From: a virus
Direction: 5' to 3' (one strand)
Virus record (IMG/VR): IMGVR_UViG_3300043420_000320
Span: 1 to 25,961 of that record
Length of the DNA stretch: 25,961 bases
A program made the position numbers and the translations under genes. The notes beneath the pieces are model-generated. The model saw only the letters and a list, made by a program, of their open reading frames with translations, did no database searches and was not told the DNA's origin. Below are positions 12,939-19,352 of the stretch, one piece after another. Position 1 is the stretch's first letter; the number at the start of each line of letters is the position of its first letter.

Positions 12939-13785
12939 TCCTAATCTGATACCCATCATCGGAAATAATCCGATTAAGGTCCAAAATACAAACATCAATC
13001 GAATCGCTGGTCCCTCTATCATTCCCACCATAGAGAGACCAATAATTCGTAGTATGGAACAACCCGTGGTTCGTGGTCTTGAAGTTCCTGTTGTTGATGT
13101 GCCAAACACAAGGATACCTTATCCTGTAATCAACGTACCAACACAGGAAGAGTTTGATGCTGCTGTAAGAGCAGAGAAAGAAAAGCAGGCACAAGAAGAT
13201 GCTACAAAGAATAGAGGGTTGCCAGATCCTACCCCTCCCCCTCAACTGCCAGCAGCAATCCAAACCCCCCAACCTATAACTCCCGTTGTAGAGGTTCCAG
13301 CGCAACCTACAACTCCCACACTTACGGTAGCTGGTTTGAATATCAATCTACCAGACCCCTCCCTGGTCGCCACAGCAGGTGCTGTGGCAGTTGTGACCAC
13401 TGCTTCTACAATGGTGGCAACGACTGCACTCAACGCTCTTAAGAACGCTGCTGAACCACTCATCAAAGAAGCAACGAAAAAGAAGTTCAAAATCAAGATC
13501 AAACAAGTCAAACCAGTACTACATTATGTGCTGGCAGACGAGGGACATATTGATGTGTTTGAATACTCTGCTACTGGCACACGACTTGTAGAGAAGGTCG
13601 ATAATGTAGAGCAGTATATTCGAGATCAAGTTGAGATAAATTCTCTCTATGAACTTGACAACAAAATTATTATTGATGATGTGATCGCAGACAAGTTCAC
13701 AAAAGAGGGGCAAAAGAGATTTAAACCTCTGTTTGCCCCCGCTAAAAAGATTGCTAAGAAATTGTCTGCTAAGTTTTCAATCTGA
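12922..13785 (+). CDS. Pro-rich protein with a single membrane segment (287 aa)
   Basis: Starts at ATG 12922 with AAGGA nine bases upstream. Residues 1-75 repeat Pro/Ile/Val motifs (PIIGNNP, PSIIPTIERPIIR, VPVVDVP). Residues 75-95 are helical and charged, followed by a Pro-rich linker of about 40 residues. A hydrophobic, Ala/Val/Thr-rich stretch (around 150-175, VATAGAVAVVTTASTMVATT) could span a membrane, followed by Lys-rich KKKFKIKIKQVKP and a charged C-terminal domain. The layout recalls a TonB- or tether-like protein reaching across an envelope, but no homology is recognised. It is the last gene of the plus-strand operon and overlaps the minus-strand 43-aa gene tail-to-tail by nine bases. 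Confidence 0.8.
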   Translation: MDPIDNPNLIPIIGNNPIKVQNTNINRIAGPSIIPTIERPIIRSMEQPVVRGLEVPVVDVPNTRIPYPVINVPTQEEFDAAVRAEKEKQAQEDATKNRGLPDPTPPPQLPAAIQTPQPITPVVEVPAQPTTPTLTVAGLNINLPDPSLVATAGAVAVVTTASTMVATTALNALKNAAEPLIKEATKKKFKIKIKQVKPVLHYVLADEGHIDVFEYSATGTRLVEKVDNVEQYIRDQVEINSLYELDNKIIIDDVIADKFTKEGQKRFKPLFAPAKKIAKKLSAKFSI

Positions 13786-13908
13786 GACCTTTTCCCAGAT
13801 CCAAGAGATAACCAACACTGGAATATAAACTACGATATTGTATAGCATATCAACAAAAATGTTGTCCTTCTCTTCTTTACGCTTTTCTTTTGCTGGAGTT
13901 GTCGTCAT
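13777..13908 (-). CDS. Small membrane protein (43 aa)
   Basis: A short frame from ATG 13908 to TGA 13777. GGAGA lies six bases upstream of the ATG, inside the end of the preceding gene. The product has a strongly charged N-terminus (PAKEKRKEEKDN) followed by a hydrophobic segment MLYNIVVYIPVLVISWIW, a plausible single membrane helix, and ends EKVSD. It is the last gene of the late small-protein cassette that starts at 14886. It overlaps the 70-aa gene upstream by 32 bases and the plus-strand gene by nine. Good ribosome site and clean topology argue it is real, but no homologue is known to me. Confidence 0.55.
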   Translation of the reverse strand: MTTTPAKEKRKEEKDNIFVDMLYNIVVYIPVLVISWIWEKVSD

Positions 13909-14089
13909 CTACTTTCTCCAAGATAATAGTATATAGACCGCTTTGATTGGCATGTAACATTGCTTCATCTTCTGTAGCAAACACGGCTGCTTTAGATCTA
14001 CTTGTCGTCCACTTTGGACTGTCATTCACATTGTCCTGAAAATAGATAGTCCAGGTTCCTGCGAATCCTTCTCGCTTTACTCGGTACAT
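13877..14089 (-). CDS. Small hypothetical protein (70 aa)
   Basis: A soluble, basic-to-neutral protein: MYRVKREGFAGTWTIYFQDN, then a KWTTSRSKAAVFATEDEAML segment that looks like a strand-helix unit, and an acidic/basic tail. Trp and aromatic residues suggest a small folded domain. Its ATG shares one base with the stop of the preceding 62-aa gene, and its end overlaps the 43-aa gene. No function recognised. Confidence 0.7.
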   Translation of the reverse strand: MYRVKREGFAGTWTIYFQDNVNDSPKWTTSRSKAAVFATEDEAMLHANQSGLYTIILEKVDDDNSSKRKA

Positions 14090-14277
14090 CAGAACAATTT
14101 GAATGGTAGTTTCTCTGTGATTTCTTTTACACCTTTGGGTGTAACTGCTTCGATGATCTCACGCTTTGCTTGCTCGATTAGAGTTTCTCTATTCATGTAA
14201 GCATACACGCCAGCACCTACAGCAGATGCACTCATGACAAACGAGGCAACTGCTAGAACGTTAATTAGTTTTTGCAT
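14089..14277 (-). CDS. Small membrane protein (62 aa)
   Basis: AAGGAG lies seven bases ahead of ATG 14277. Residues 5-27 (INVLAVASFVMSASAVGAGVYAY) form one clear membrane helix or uncleaved signal anchor. The remainder is a charged, amphipathic C-terminal part (EQAKREIIEAVTPKGVKEI). The start overlaps the end of the 49-aa gene by 17 bases. Size and topology would fit a spanin-, pinholin- or regulator-like membrane peptide, but nothing specific is recognised. Confidence 0.72.
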   Translation of the reverse strand: MQKLINVLAVASFVMSASAVGAGVYAYMNRETLIEQAKREIIEAVTPKGVKEITEKLPFKLF

Positions 14278-14410
14278 TTGGATTCTCCTTTTTAATGATG
14301 TTACAAGGTAGAGTTACAGATTCAACATCAACATATCTCATATAATCTACCTTGCAAAGATTGGGTCCAACCTCAGTCAGACCAACAATTGCGAATAAAA
14401 TATACTCCAT
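14261..14410 (-). CDS. Small Cys-containing protein (49 aa)
   Basis: A 49-codon frame from ATG 14410 to TAA 14261, with AGGAG ten bases upstream. It starts MEYILFAIVGLTEVGPNLCK, a short hydrophobic segment, and contains a second Cys (VTLPCNII) about 17 residues after the first, so a disulfide is possible. It ends hydrophilic (KKENPNAKTN). I have an impression of similar short proteins in other T4-like cyanophages but cannot verify it. It lies between the two-helix membrane protein and the 62-aa membrane protein, overlapping the latter by 17 bases, in the same late operon. Confidence 0.68.
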   Translation of the reverse strand: MEYILFAIVGLTEVGPNLCKVDYMRYVDVESVTLPCNIIKKENPNAKTN

Positions 14411-14412
14411 CG

Positions 14413-14886
14413 TCAAAGATCTCCTCTACGAGGTCTCTCCTCAGTAGGTGCTTCTTCAGCAACTGGTGCTACTTCTGCAGGGATTTCTTCAGCAGGTGCT
14501 TCAGCGGCAACTGGTTCTTCCCATACCAGTGGTGGTTCTGGGGTTGGTTCTGGTTCAGACCATAATGGTTGAACTTCTGGTTCAGTTTTATCTTCTTCTT
14601 TTTTAGCAGCATATACAGGTGCTTCAGGAAGAGATCCACCGTTACCATTAGCGCCTGGTGTTTGTCCTGCCTTAGCAGCAGCAATACCAAATCCAGCTAA
14701 GGATCCAGAGAAAACAGAAGCGATGAAAGTTGGGTCAAAATCCATGATTTTTTGACCACTTGGTAACCTCACATAGGAGGCAGTTAAAAGTCCAGCAGAC
14801 CAGATTAAAATAACAATCCTAACAAGGTCACTTAACCATTCTCTTTTCTCTTCTCTGTCTGCTCCTTCGGAAACCTTAGGAAGCAT
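14413..14886 (-). CDS. Membrane protein with two helices and Pro/Glu-rich tail (holin-like topology)
   Basis: The start is taken as ATG 14886 (157 aa); GTG 14907 would add seven residues. After a charged N-terminus (PKVSEGADREEKREW), residues 20-40 (LVRIVILIWSAGLLTASYV) and about 53-73 (FIASVFSGSLAGFGIAAAKAG) are hydrophobic, giving two membrane helices. From residue 75 on the protein is a disordered, acidic Pro/Glu/Ala tail (PEPTPEPPLVWEEP) ending RPRRGDL. It is the first gene after the late promoter at 14912-14919. The topology could serve a holin or an envelope anchor; neither is shown. Confidence 0.75.
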   Translation of the reverse strand: MLPKVSEGADREEKREWLSDLVRIVILIWSAGLLTASYVRLPSGQKIMDFDPTFIASVFSGSLAGFGIAAAKAGQTPGANGNGGSLPEAPVYAAKKEEDKTEPEVQPLWSEPEPTPEPPLVWEEPVAAEAPAEEIPAEVAPVAEEAPTEERPRRGDL

Positions 14887-14911
14887 TTTTCTAATAAAAA
14901 TAAACACAAGT

Positions 14912-14919
14912 TATTTATT
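14912..14919 (-). promoter_or_regulatory. Late promoter of the small membrane-protein cassette
   Basis: AATAAATA on the minus strand, 26 bases before ATG 14886 and just after the terminator at 14928-14955. One mismatch from TATAAATA. Confidence 0.55.
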
Positions 14920-14927
14920 AAATATAC

Positions 14928-14955
14928 AAAAAAAAGAAGGCATTTCTACCTTCTT
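14928..14955 (-). terminator. Intrinsic terminator after regA
   Basis: AAGAAGG pairs with CCTTCTT around an eight-base loop, followed on the minus strand by a run of T. It closes the 45-speD-44-62-regA transcript and separates it from the late cassette. Confidence 0.78.
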
Positions 14956-14962
14956 AAAAATA

Positions 14963-15394
14963 TTATGCTACTGCAGGAGCAGTTTTCTTTTTACCAATAT
15001 TGTACTTTGACTCAAGTTCCCATTCGTTCTTTTCTTTGTACGAAAGGACTTTGATTTGATTGAGTGGTGCAATGTCAGTGATTGCTGACTCATTTACAAT
15101 CTCAATCAGTCCCCAGTCAGAAAGAAGTTGAGTAATACGATTACGACGTTGGACATCATTCTGAGTCAGGTTTGCTGTCTTGCCATCTAAAGCAAACAAC
15201 TCTTTAAAGTGAACGATGTAATATTTACCCTGCTTGTGCAGAATATGACAGGATTGATAGAGTTTCTTTTCCTTTCGTGATGCAACTCCAATCCTTGAAA
15301 GAGTTTCTCTAACTTTTAGAAAGTCATCAGGTTGAGAAAGTTTAACCTCAACCATGCTTTCACGAGACCATTGTACCTCAGCAACTTGCGCCAT
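14963..15394 (-). CDS. regA: RegA translational repressor
   Basis: ATG 15394 is chosen because GGAGG lies eight bases upstream; the longer frame would start at GTG 15409 and contain that site. The 143-aa protein matches T4 RegA throughout: DDFLKVRETLSRIGVASRKE, LYQSCHILHKQGKYYIVHFK, and LLSDWGLIEIV, then KNEWELESKYNIG. RegA binds the start regions of early mRNAs, including clamp, loader and polymerase messages, and represses their translation. About 18 extra residues precede the T4 start position. It overlaps the gp62 end by 17 bases, in T4 order 44-62-regA, but gene 43 does not follow directly. Confidence 0.95.
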   Translation of the reverse strand: MAQVAEVQWSRESMVEVKLSQPDDFLKVRETLSRIGVASRKEKKLYQSCHILHKQGKYYIVHFKELFALDGKTANLTQNDVQRRNRITQLLSDWGLIEIVNESAITDIAPLNQIKVLSYKEKNEWELESKYNIGKKKTAPAVA

Positions 15395-15791
15395 TATTTT
15401 TTCCTCCACGGTTTAATTTCGATTTAATAAATTCAAGTTGTTCTTTATTTAGTAACTTCAGAACTGCCTGTGCTTTTTCGGTACTATAATTATAATACTC
15501 TTTGACACACTCAAGATCATCTAGTTTAACTTTCTTTTCCCAGGGCGAGAAACGCTTTCTCTTCCTGATCGTATTTATATAGAAATCGTATTGAAGTTTA
15601 CCAGGCAACTGATGAAACATATTCATCTCATTTGCCATCATAACCGTGTCATAATGGGAAGACATGCATTTGGTAATAACCCAGGAAGGATATTCCTTTT
15701 CCCATCCTGGGTCATCACCATCCATGAGATTATCCTTGGTCTCGTTGATCGTCTTCAAATAGTCCGTCAAGGGATGGTTGTACTGTTTCAT
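15378..15791 (-). CDS. 62: Clamp loader small subunit, T4 gp62 type
   Basis: The likely start is ATG 15791 (137 aa); GTG 15830 would add 13 unconserved residues. Conserved cyanophage gp62 features are PLTDYLKTINETKDNLMD, YPSWVITKCMSSH, then NEMNMFHQLPGKLQYDF followed by a basic patch, and a helical end LLNKEQLEFIKSKLNRGG. gp62 joins four gp44 subunits to load clamp gp45 onto primer ends. It overlaps the methylase by 62 bases, a large overlap, and the RegA gene by 17. It is shorter than T4 gp62, as is usual in cyanophages. Confidence 0.92.
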   Translation of the reverse strand: MKQYNHPLTDYLKTINETKDNLMDGDDPGWEKEYPSWVITKCMSSHYDTVMMANEMNMFHQLPGKLQYDFYINTIRKRKRFSPWEKKVKLDDLECVKEYYNYSTEKAQAVLKLLNKEQLEFIKSKLNRGGKNNGASC

Positions 15792-16599
15792 AATTAAGTA
15801 AAAGAAGTTCCTTTCGTTCTTTCTGGTCACGAGTGTACGTACCAGTTGATCTCATAGTGTAAGTCAAATCCCAATCTTGCTGATACCAACCAGGAAATCT
15901 TTCTTTAACAAAGATATCAGAGTTATAAGTAATCATGCATTTTTGATTAGAGTTACAGCATCGTGCTGCAAACATCTCATGATCAAATCCTTTATGCATA
16001 TTACCTTTCTTACCGTATAGTTTATCCTTAATATCATAAGGAGGGTCTAGAAAGACGAATGAATTTTCACCATAAAGAAGTTCAGAATAATCAACATTAG
16101 TAATTTGCCAACATTGAATTAATTCAGAAATAAATGGAAGGCGGTCAATACCACTAAAGGTAAAGTTCTGACGAGATGCCTGCTCACTAAAAGAAGAGTT
16201 CTCAGACAATCCACTAAAAGAACATTTATTAATCAAATAGAAATTAAACGCCAATGAATACTCATCGTTGGCATTCTCTGAATTTAATGCCAACTTGGCA
16301 TTGTCAAATGCTTCACGATGGGAATGAGGACTCTCACCAAGTTCTGTCTTGAGTGCCCTAAGGTCTTCAGAGAGTCGGTCTCCCTGCCGCTGCAGGGTCT
16401 TCCAGAAGGCGTAGAGAGGACGATATAGATCGTTTACCCAGACATCAGTACGAGGGAAGGTCTGGGTCACATACAGCGCCATAGAACCGCCACCTAGGAA
16501 GGGTTCCCGATAGGACTCAAACGTAGGCAGGTGACTGCTGAGGAATTTGATTGCCCTGGACTTTCCACCAGGATACCTAAGAGGGGTTTTGTACTTCAT
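15730..16599 (-). CDS. dam: DNA adenine methyltransferase, D12/Dam type
   Basis: A 289-aa N6-adenine methylase from ATG 16599 (TTG 16605 is an alternative). The SAM-binding start reads TPLRYPGGKSRAIKFL and EPFLGGGSMAL, and the catalytic motif D185-PPY-188 lies in SFVFLDPPYDIKD, all intact. The end of the methylase domain is KELLLLNY; the last 19 residues (ETVQPSLDGLFEDDQRDQG) lie in the overlap with gp62. Such enzymes methylate adenine in short sites such as GATC, protecting phage DNA or altering gene expression. A small PD-(D/E)XK-like gene lies just upstream with a 27-base gap. No good ribosome site is seen. It is an insertion between genes 44 and 62 relative to T4. Confidence 0.92.
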   Translation of the reverse strand: MKYKTPLRYPGGKSRAIKFLSSHLPTFESYREPFLGGGSMALYVTQTFPRTDVWVNDLYRPLYAFWKTLQRQGDRLSEDLRALKTELGESPHSHREAFDNAKLALNSENANDEYSLAFNFYLINKCSFSGLSENSSFSEQASRQNFTFSGIDRLPFISELIQCWQITNVDYSELLYGENSFVFLDPPYDIKDKLYGKKGNMHKGFDHEMFAARCCNSNQKCMITYNSDIFVKERFPGWYQQDWDLTYTMRSTGTYTRDQKERKELLLLNYETVQPSLDGLFEDDQRDQG

Positions 16600-16626
16600 A
16601 ATCAATAGTTTGTGGTGTTGTTTTAT

Positions 16627-17019
16627 TCACAGATACCTCACCTCATCAACATAACCATAATTAAGTGCAGTTGTGAGCATTGCATCCGAATAACTGTTTG
16701 GTTTTGGTGGTGCCGAAAAGTAAATAACATAATAAGCACTAGGATCGTAAACTTTCAATAAAGCACCATTACAGATTGCCTTCTTAACATTATCAGTTCT
16801 TTCTGCTCCAGGTCTTTTCTTTCCGCCAGAACGACCACCTTTTGCCTCAACATACTCGATTACGTCTTCACACTTAGCAACATAATCTACTTCAATCCCA
16901 ATAGAATTGATGTGATGGTTTTTATCTACAATGGTTAAACAACGAGAAATAAGATTGTCTTCAACAAGCAATTCAAATTCATCACCAGTTTTTTTACTTT
17001 CAGATTGAAAATTAATCAT
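16627..17019 (-). CDS. Small PD-(D/E)XK nuclease-like protein (130 aa)
   Basis: The pattern is that of a minimal restriction-endonuclease fold: E14 or E20 in GDEFELLVEDNL, D45 in GIEVDYVAK, then E58-x-K60 in VIEYVEAKGG, followed by a Gly/Lys/Arg-rich loop that could contact DNA. The C-terminal half is mixed alpha/beta with YYVIYFSAPPKP. Its ATG overlaps the gp44 stop (ATGA). It lies between the clamp loader gp44 and the methylase. It may be a resolvase-like, mismatch or restriction-type nuclease; none is certain. Confidence 0.82.
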   Translation of the reverse strand: MINFQSESKKTGDEFELLVEDNLISRCLTIVDKNHHINSIGIEVDYVAKCEDVIEYVEAKGGRSGGKKRPGAERTDNVKKAICNGALLKVYDPSAYYVIYFSAPPKPNSYSDAMLTTALNYGYVDEVRYL

Positions 17020-17963
17020 TTAAACTCACACTCCACCATCATTTCAGTAAGGGCAGCAAGGAGATTGATTTCCTGATCAGCAACAAAAGCAGATTGATAC
17101 TGGTACTTACCAATGATCAATACTGCATGTGGAATAGTTCTAGGTTCAAGATACGTATAAAGATTATCGTAGATTGACCTAAAGATGTGAGAGGGTTCGT
17201 TGTCAAGATTAGAAGATACCCACTTCTTAACAACGGTAAACTCTTTGTTTTTTAGTGCCTGAGTAAGTTCGGTGAACTTGATGTCAGACAAACTAGAAAG
17301 AATACCACTATCAATTATTCCACCAACAGAATACTTTTGACATTCATTAAGTGTACGACGCCAATCAGGAAAGAACTTCAGAATGATTTTGGGAAGTACT
17401 TTCGTATCATATTGTACACCTTCTTCCTCAAGTATAGACCTGAGACGGTCGAAGAAGGTTCCTGCAAGAACTTTCTTTTGCTTTCCTGGGATGGAGAAAT
17501 CAACGACTGCACATCGGGAATGCAGGGGTTCGATGATTTTGTTTTTGTAGTTACAGGTGAAAATAAACCGACAGTTACCATGAAACGCCTCAATGTTCGC
17601 CCGTAAAGCGAGTTGAACATCGTGGGTTGTGTTGTCAGCTTCGTCAATAATAATGACTTTGTGCGCTGACTCACTAGAAAGTGAGACGGTCGATGCAAAA
17701 TTTTTAACCTTGTTTCGTACTGTGTCAATTGCTCTTCCTTCATCTGATCCGTTAATAATGATATAGTCAACACCGAGTTCTTCGCAAAGTGCTCGGGCGA
17801 CTGTTGTTTTACCAATGCCAGCAGTTCCATGAAGCAGAAGATTAGGAATCTGTCCGCTGTTCAGGAACTCTTTAAAAGTTTTCTTTGTATCTTCTGGCAA
17901 GATACATTCATCAATTTTCTTAGGGCGATACTTTTCGACCCAGAGGAATTCATTACGACTCAT
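17016..17963 (-). CDS. 44: Clamp loader large subunit, T4 gp44 type
   Basis: A 315-aa AAA+ ATPase. It begins EFLWVEKYRPKKIDE, the family start. Walker A HGTAGIGKT is at 45-53, Walker B VIIIDEAD at 103-110, sensor 1 FIFTCNY at 133-139, and the SRC arginine-finger motif at 149-151. Four gp44 with one gp62 open the gp45 clamp. The start is three bases after the speD stop and has no clear ribosome site, suggesting coupling. Intact. Confidence 0.96.
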   Translation of the reverse strand: MSRNEFLWVEKYRPKKIDECILPEDTKKTFKEFLNSGQIPNLLLHGTAGIGKTTVARALCEELGVDYIIINGSDEGRAIDTVRNKVKNFASTVSLSSESAHKVIIIDEADNTTHDVQLALRANIEAFHGNCRFIFTCNYKNKIIEPLHSRCAVVDFSIPGKQKKVLAGTFFDRLRSILEEEGVQYDTKVLPKIILKFFPDWRRTLNECQKYSVGGIIDSGILSSLSDIKFTELTQALKNKEFTVVKKWVSSNLDNEPSHIFRSIYDNLYTYLEPRTIPHAVLIIGKYQYQSAFVADQEINLLAALTEMMVECEFK

Positions 17964-17966
17964 AGT

Positions 17967-18305
17967 TCAATTAATTGCGAAGGGTCTATCATACTGATGA
18001 TGGACTGATGACATTGCCTGGAGTTTGGAACGCATCACTGCAAATCCTAGCATAGGATCTGCCTGTCCACATGTAAAAATGTCGCACACTGCTTTTCCTT
18101 CCTCTGGCCAAGTGTGGATGCTGATATGAGATTCAGCAAGAAGCGTAACTGCAGTTACGCCTTGAGGTTCAAATTTATGAGAGATGGTATTCAAAAATTT
18201 TGAACCTGATGCAGTAGCAGCATCAAACAACAATGTTTCAATAAACATCCTGTCATCTAAGAGATCAGGATTGCAATCATACAGAGTAAAAAGAACGTGT
18301 TTCAA
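17967..18305 (-). CDS. speD: S-adenosylmethionine decarboxylase proenzyme
   Basis: A 112-aa class 1B-type prokaryotic SpeD. The start is TTG 18305: GGAG lies eight bases upstream at the end of the clamp gene, and the protein start KHVLFTLYDCNPDLLDD fits the family. Self-cleavage occurs between E58 and S59 in AESHISIHTW, with S59 becoming the pyruvoyl group. H64 and C79 sit at the spacing (+5, +20) of the processing and catalytic residues. The product decarboxylated SAM supplies aminopropyl groups for spermidine. It is a common cyanophage metabolic gene. It lies between clamp and clamp loader genes in an otherwise T4-like order. Confidence 0.95.
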   Translation of the reverse strand: MKHVLFTLYDCNPDLLDDRMFIETLLFDAATASGSKFLNTISHKFEPQGVTAVTLLAESHISIHTWPEEGKAVCDIFTCGQADPMLGFAVMRSKLQAMSSVHHQYDRPFAIN

Positions 18306-18308
18306 TCA

Positions 18309-18968
18309 TTAATCTCCATAAGTAGAATCAGGTTCAAGTGCAATGAAGTATTCAAGATCCCCACAAACAAAGTGTGCTGCTTTACTTGTAACTTCAACTT
18401 TATAGTTCCCTGGAATAATTTTAATATTCTCAACTTTAAAGTTGAATGAGAAAGGAACTTCAGATTCACCTACAGTATAAGAAACTGTATTTGAAGTTTC
18501 ATTGTCCTTGTCCTTAGTTACCAAACAAACTTCCCCGCCACCAGATTCGAGACAAAGATCAGGAAGACCATAAACACTTGCACTGCGAATCAAAGAATCC
18601 AGAATACTGGATGATAGATCAAACTCAAACTGATAATTTGAAATTTCAATTGATTTCTCTGGAGGAGAAACCAACAGATCTGGGTCACAGAAAAAGTATT
18701 TTACTTTAGTGCGACCACTCTTAATGTAAAGATACGAAGAGTTGTCAAACTCAATCTCTGGATCCTCAAACAAAGAAATGCCATTCAAGAATTGAGCAAG
18801 ATCATAGATTGCAAATGGCATTGGAAAATCTTCGGAAACAGTTGCTTTACCAAAGATGTTCTTTGTTACTGAGATCGTAGCAAGAGTGCTGCCACCTCGA
18901 ATATAAATTGAGTTATTGATTTGAGCAAAATTCTTGAGAATTGATTTTGTCTTATCAGATAGTTTCAT
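18309..18968 (-). CDS. 45: Sliding clamp, T4 gp45 type
   Basis: A 219-aa DNA polymerase processivity factor forming a trimeric ring. The N-terminus MKLSDKTKSILKNFAQINNS, then GGSTLATISVTKNIFGKA and MPFAIYDLAQFLNG match gp45 of cyanophages. The central linker FCDPDLLVSPP and the second domain GNYKVEVTSKAAHFVCGDLEYFIALE are present. GAG eight bases upstream supports ATG 18968. It is followed after the stop by the overlapping ribosome site of speD. Likely a RegA target. Confidence 0.95.
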   Translation of the reverse strand: MKLSDKTKSILKNFAQINNSIYIRGGSTLATISVTKNIFGKATVSEDFPMPFAIYDLAQFLNGISLFEDPEIEFDNSSYLYIKSGRTKVKYFFCDPDLLVSPPEKSIEISNYQFEFDLSSSILDSLIRSASVYGLPDLCLESGGGEVCLVTKDKDNETSNTVSYTVGESEVPFSFNFKVENIKIIPGNYKVEVTSKAAHFVCGDLEYFIALEPDSTYGD

Positions 18969-18976
18969 AAATTATC

Positions 18977-19321
18977 TCAGCGGTGGTAGGTTTCACGAAC
19001 GGCATTCTTATCATTAAAGTTCATAAGAAGAACTGCATAGTGCATGATCTTCATAATGTCACGACGAGCAGTACCCTTCTTATCATATCGAGATGCATAC
19101 TTCAGAATGTTACTACGACAAAATGCTTCGCCATCACCACATGCCTCAATCAAATCAAGGGTCTGAATCTTATCATCTCCAGCAGAATAGTGCTGGGTAT
19201 ATGTCCCTCGAATATATTCAAGTAGTTCTTTAACAATCTCTTCTTCATTATATTTCCAAGGAGTCGAAGGAGATTGATTGATCATATCAGTGTTCAAATT
19301 AAAAGTAAGGGTGTCTTCCAT
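18977..19321 (-). CDS. DUF3310-like phage protein
   Basis: The protein starts at ATG 19321 (114 aa) or ATG 19360 (127 aa, overlapping the pebS end); ribosome sites are weak for both. The C-terminal half reads TYTQHYSAG ... QTLDLIEACGDGEAFCRSN and ILKYASRYDKKGTARRDIMK, matching the small DUF3310 family (HY..., D.IEA, FCxxNxxKYxxRxxxKG). That family is common in phages and sometimes fused to nucleotide-metabolism domains; its biochemical role is unknown to me. It lies between pebS and the clamp gene. Confidence 0.82.
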   Translation of the reverse strand: MEDTLTFNLNTDMINQSPSTPWKYNEEEIVKELLEYIRGTYTQHYSAGDDKIQTLDLIEACGDGEAFCRSNILKYASRYDKKGTARRDIMKIMHYAVLLMNFNDKNAVRETYHR

Positions 19322-19352
19322 GTTTAGTTCATCGTAAAGTAAAGACCAAGAA

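Noticed and set aside
12892-13305. 137-codon minus-strand frame opposite the plus-strand operon
   Set aside because: Cys/Trp/Arg-rich mirror of Pro-rich coding DNA with no ribosome site or relatives; a shadow frame.
15572-15579. Exact TATAAATA on the minus strand inside gp62
   Set aside because: It codes for part of a conserved gp62 stretch and is about 180 bases from the regA start. T4 does have a regA promoter in this area, but I cannot separate this from chance.
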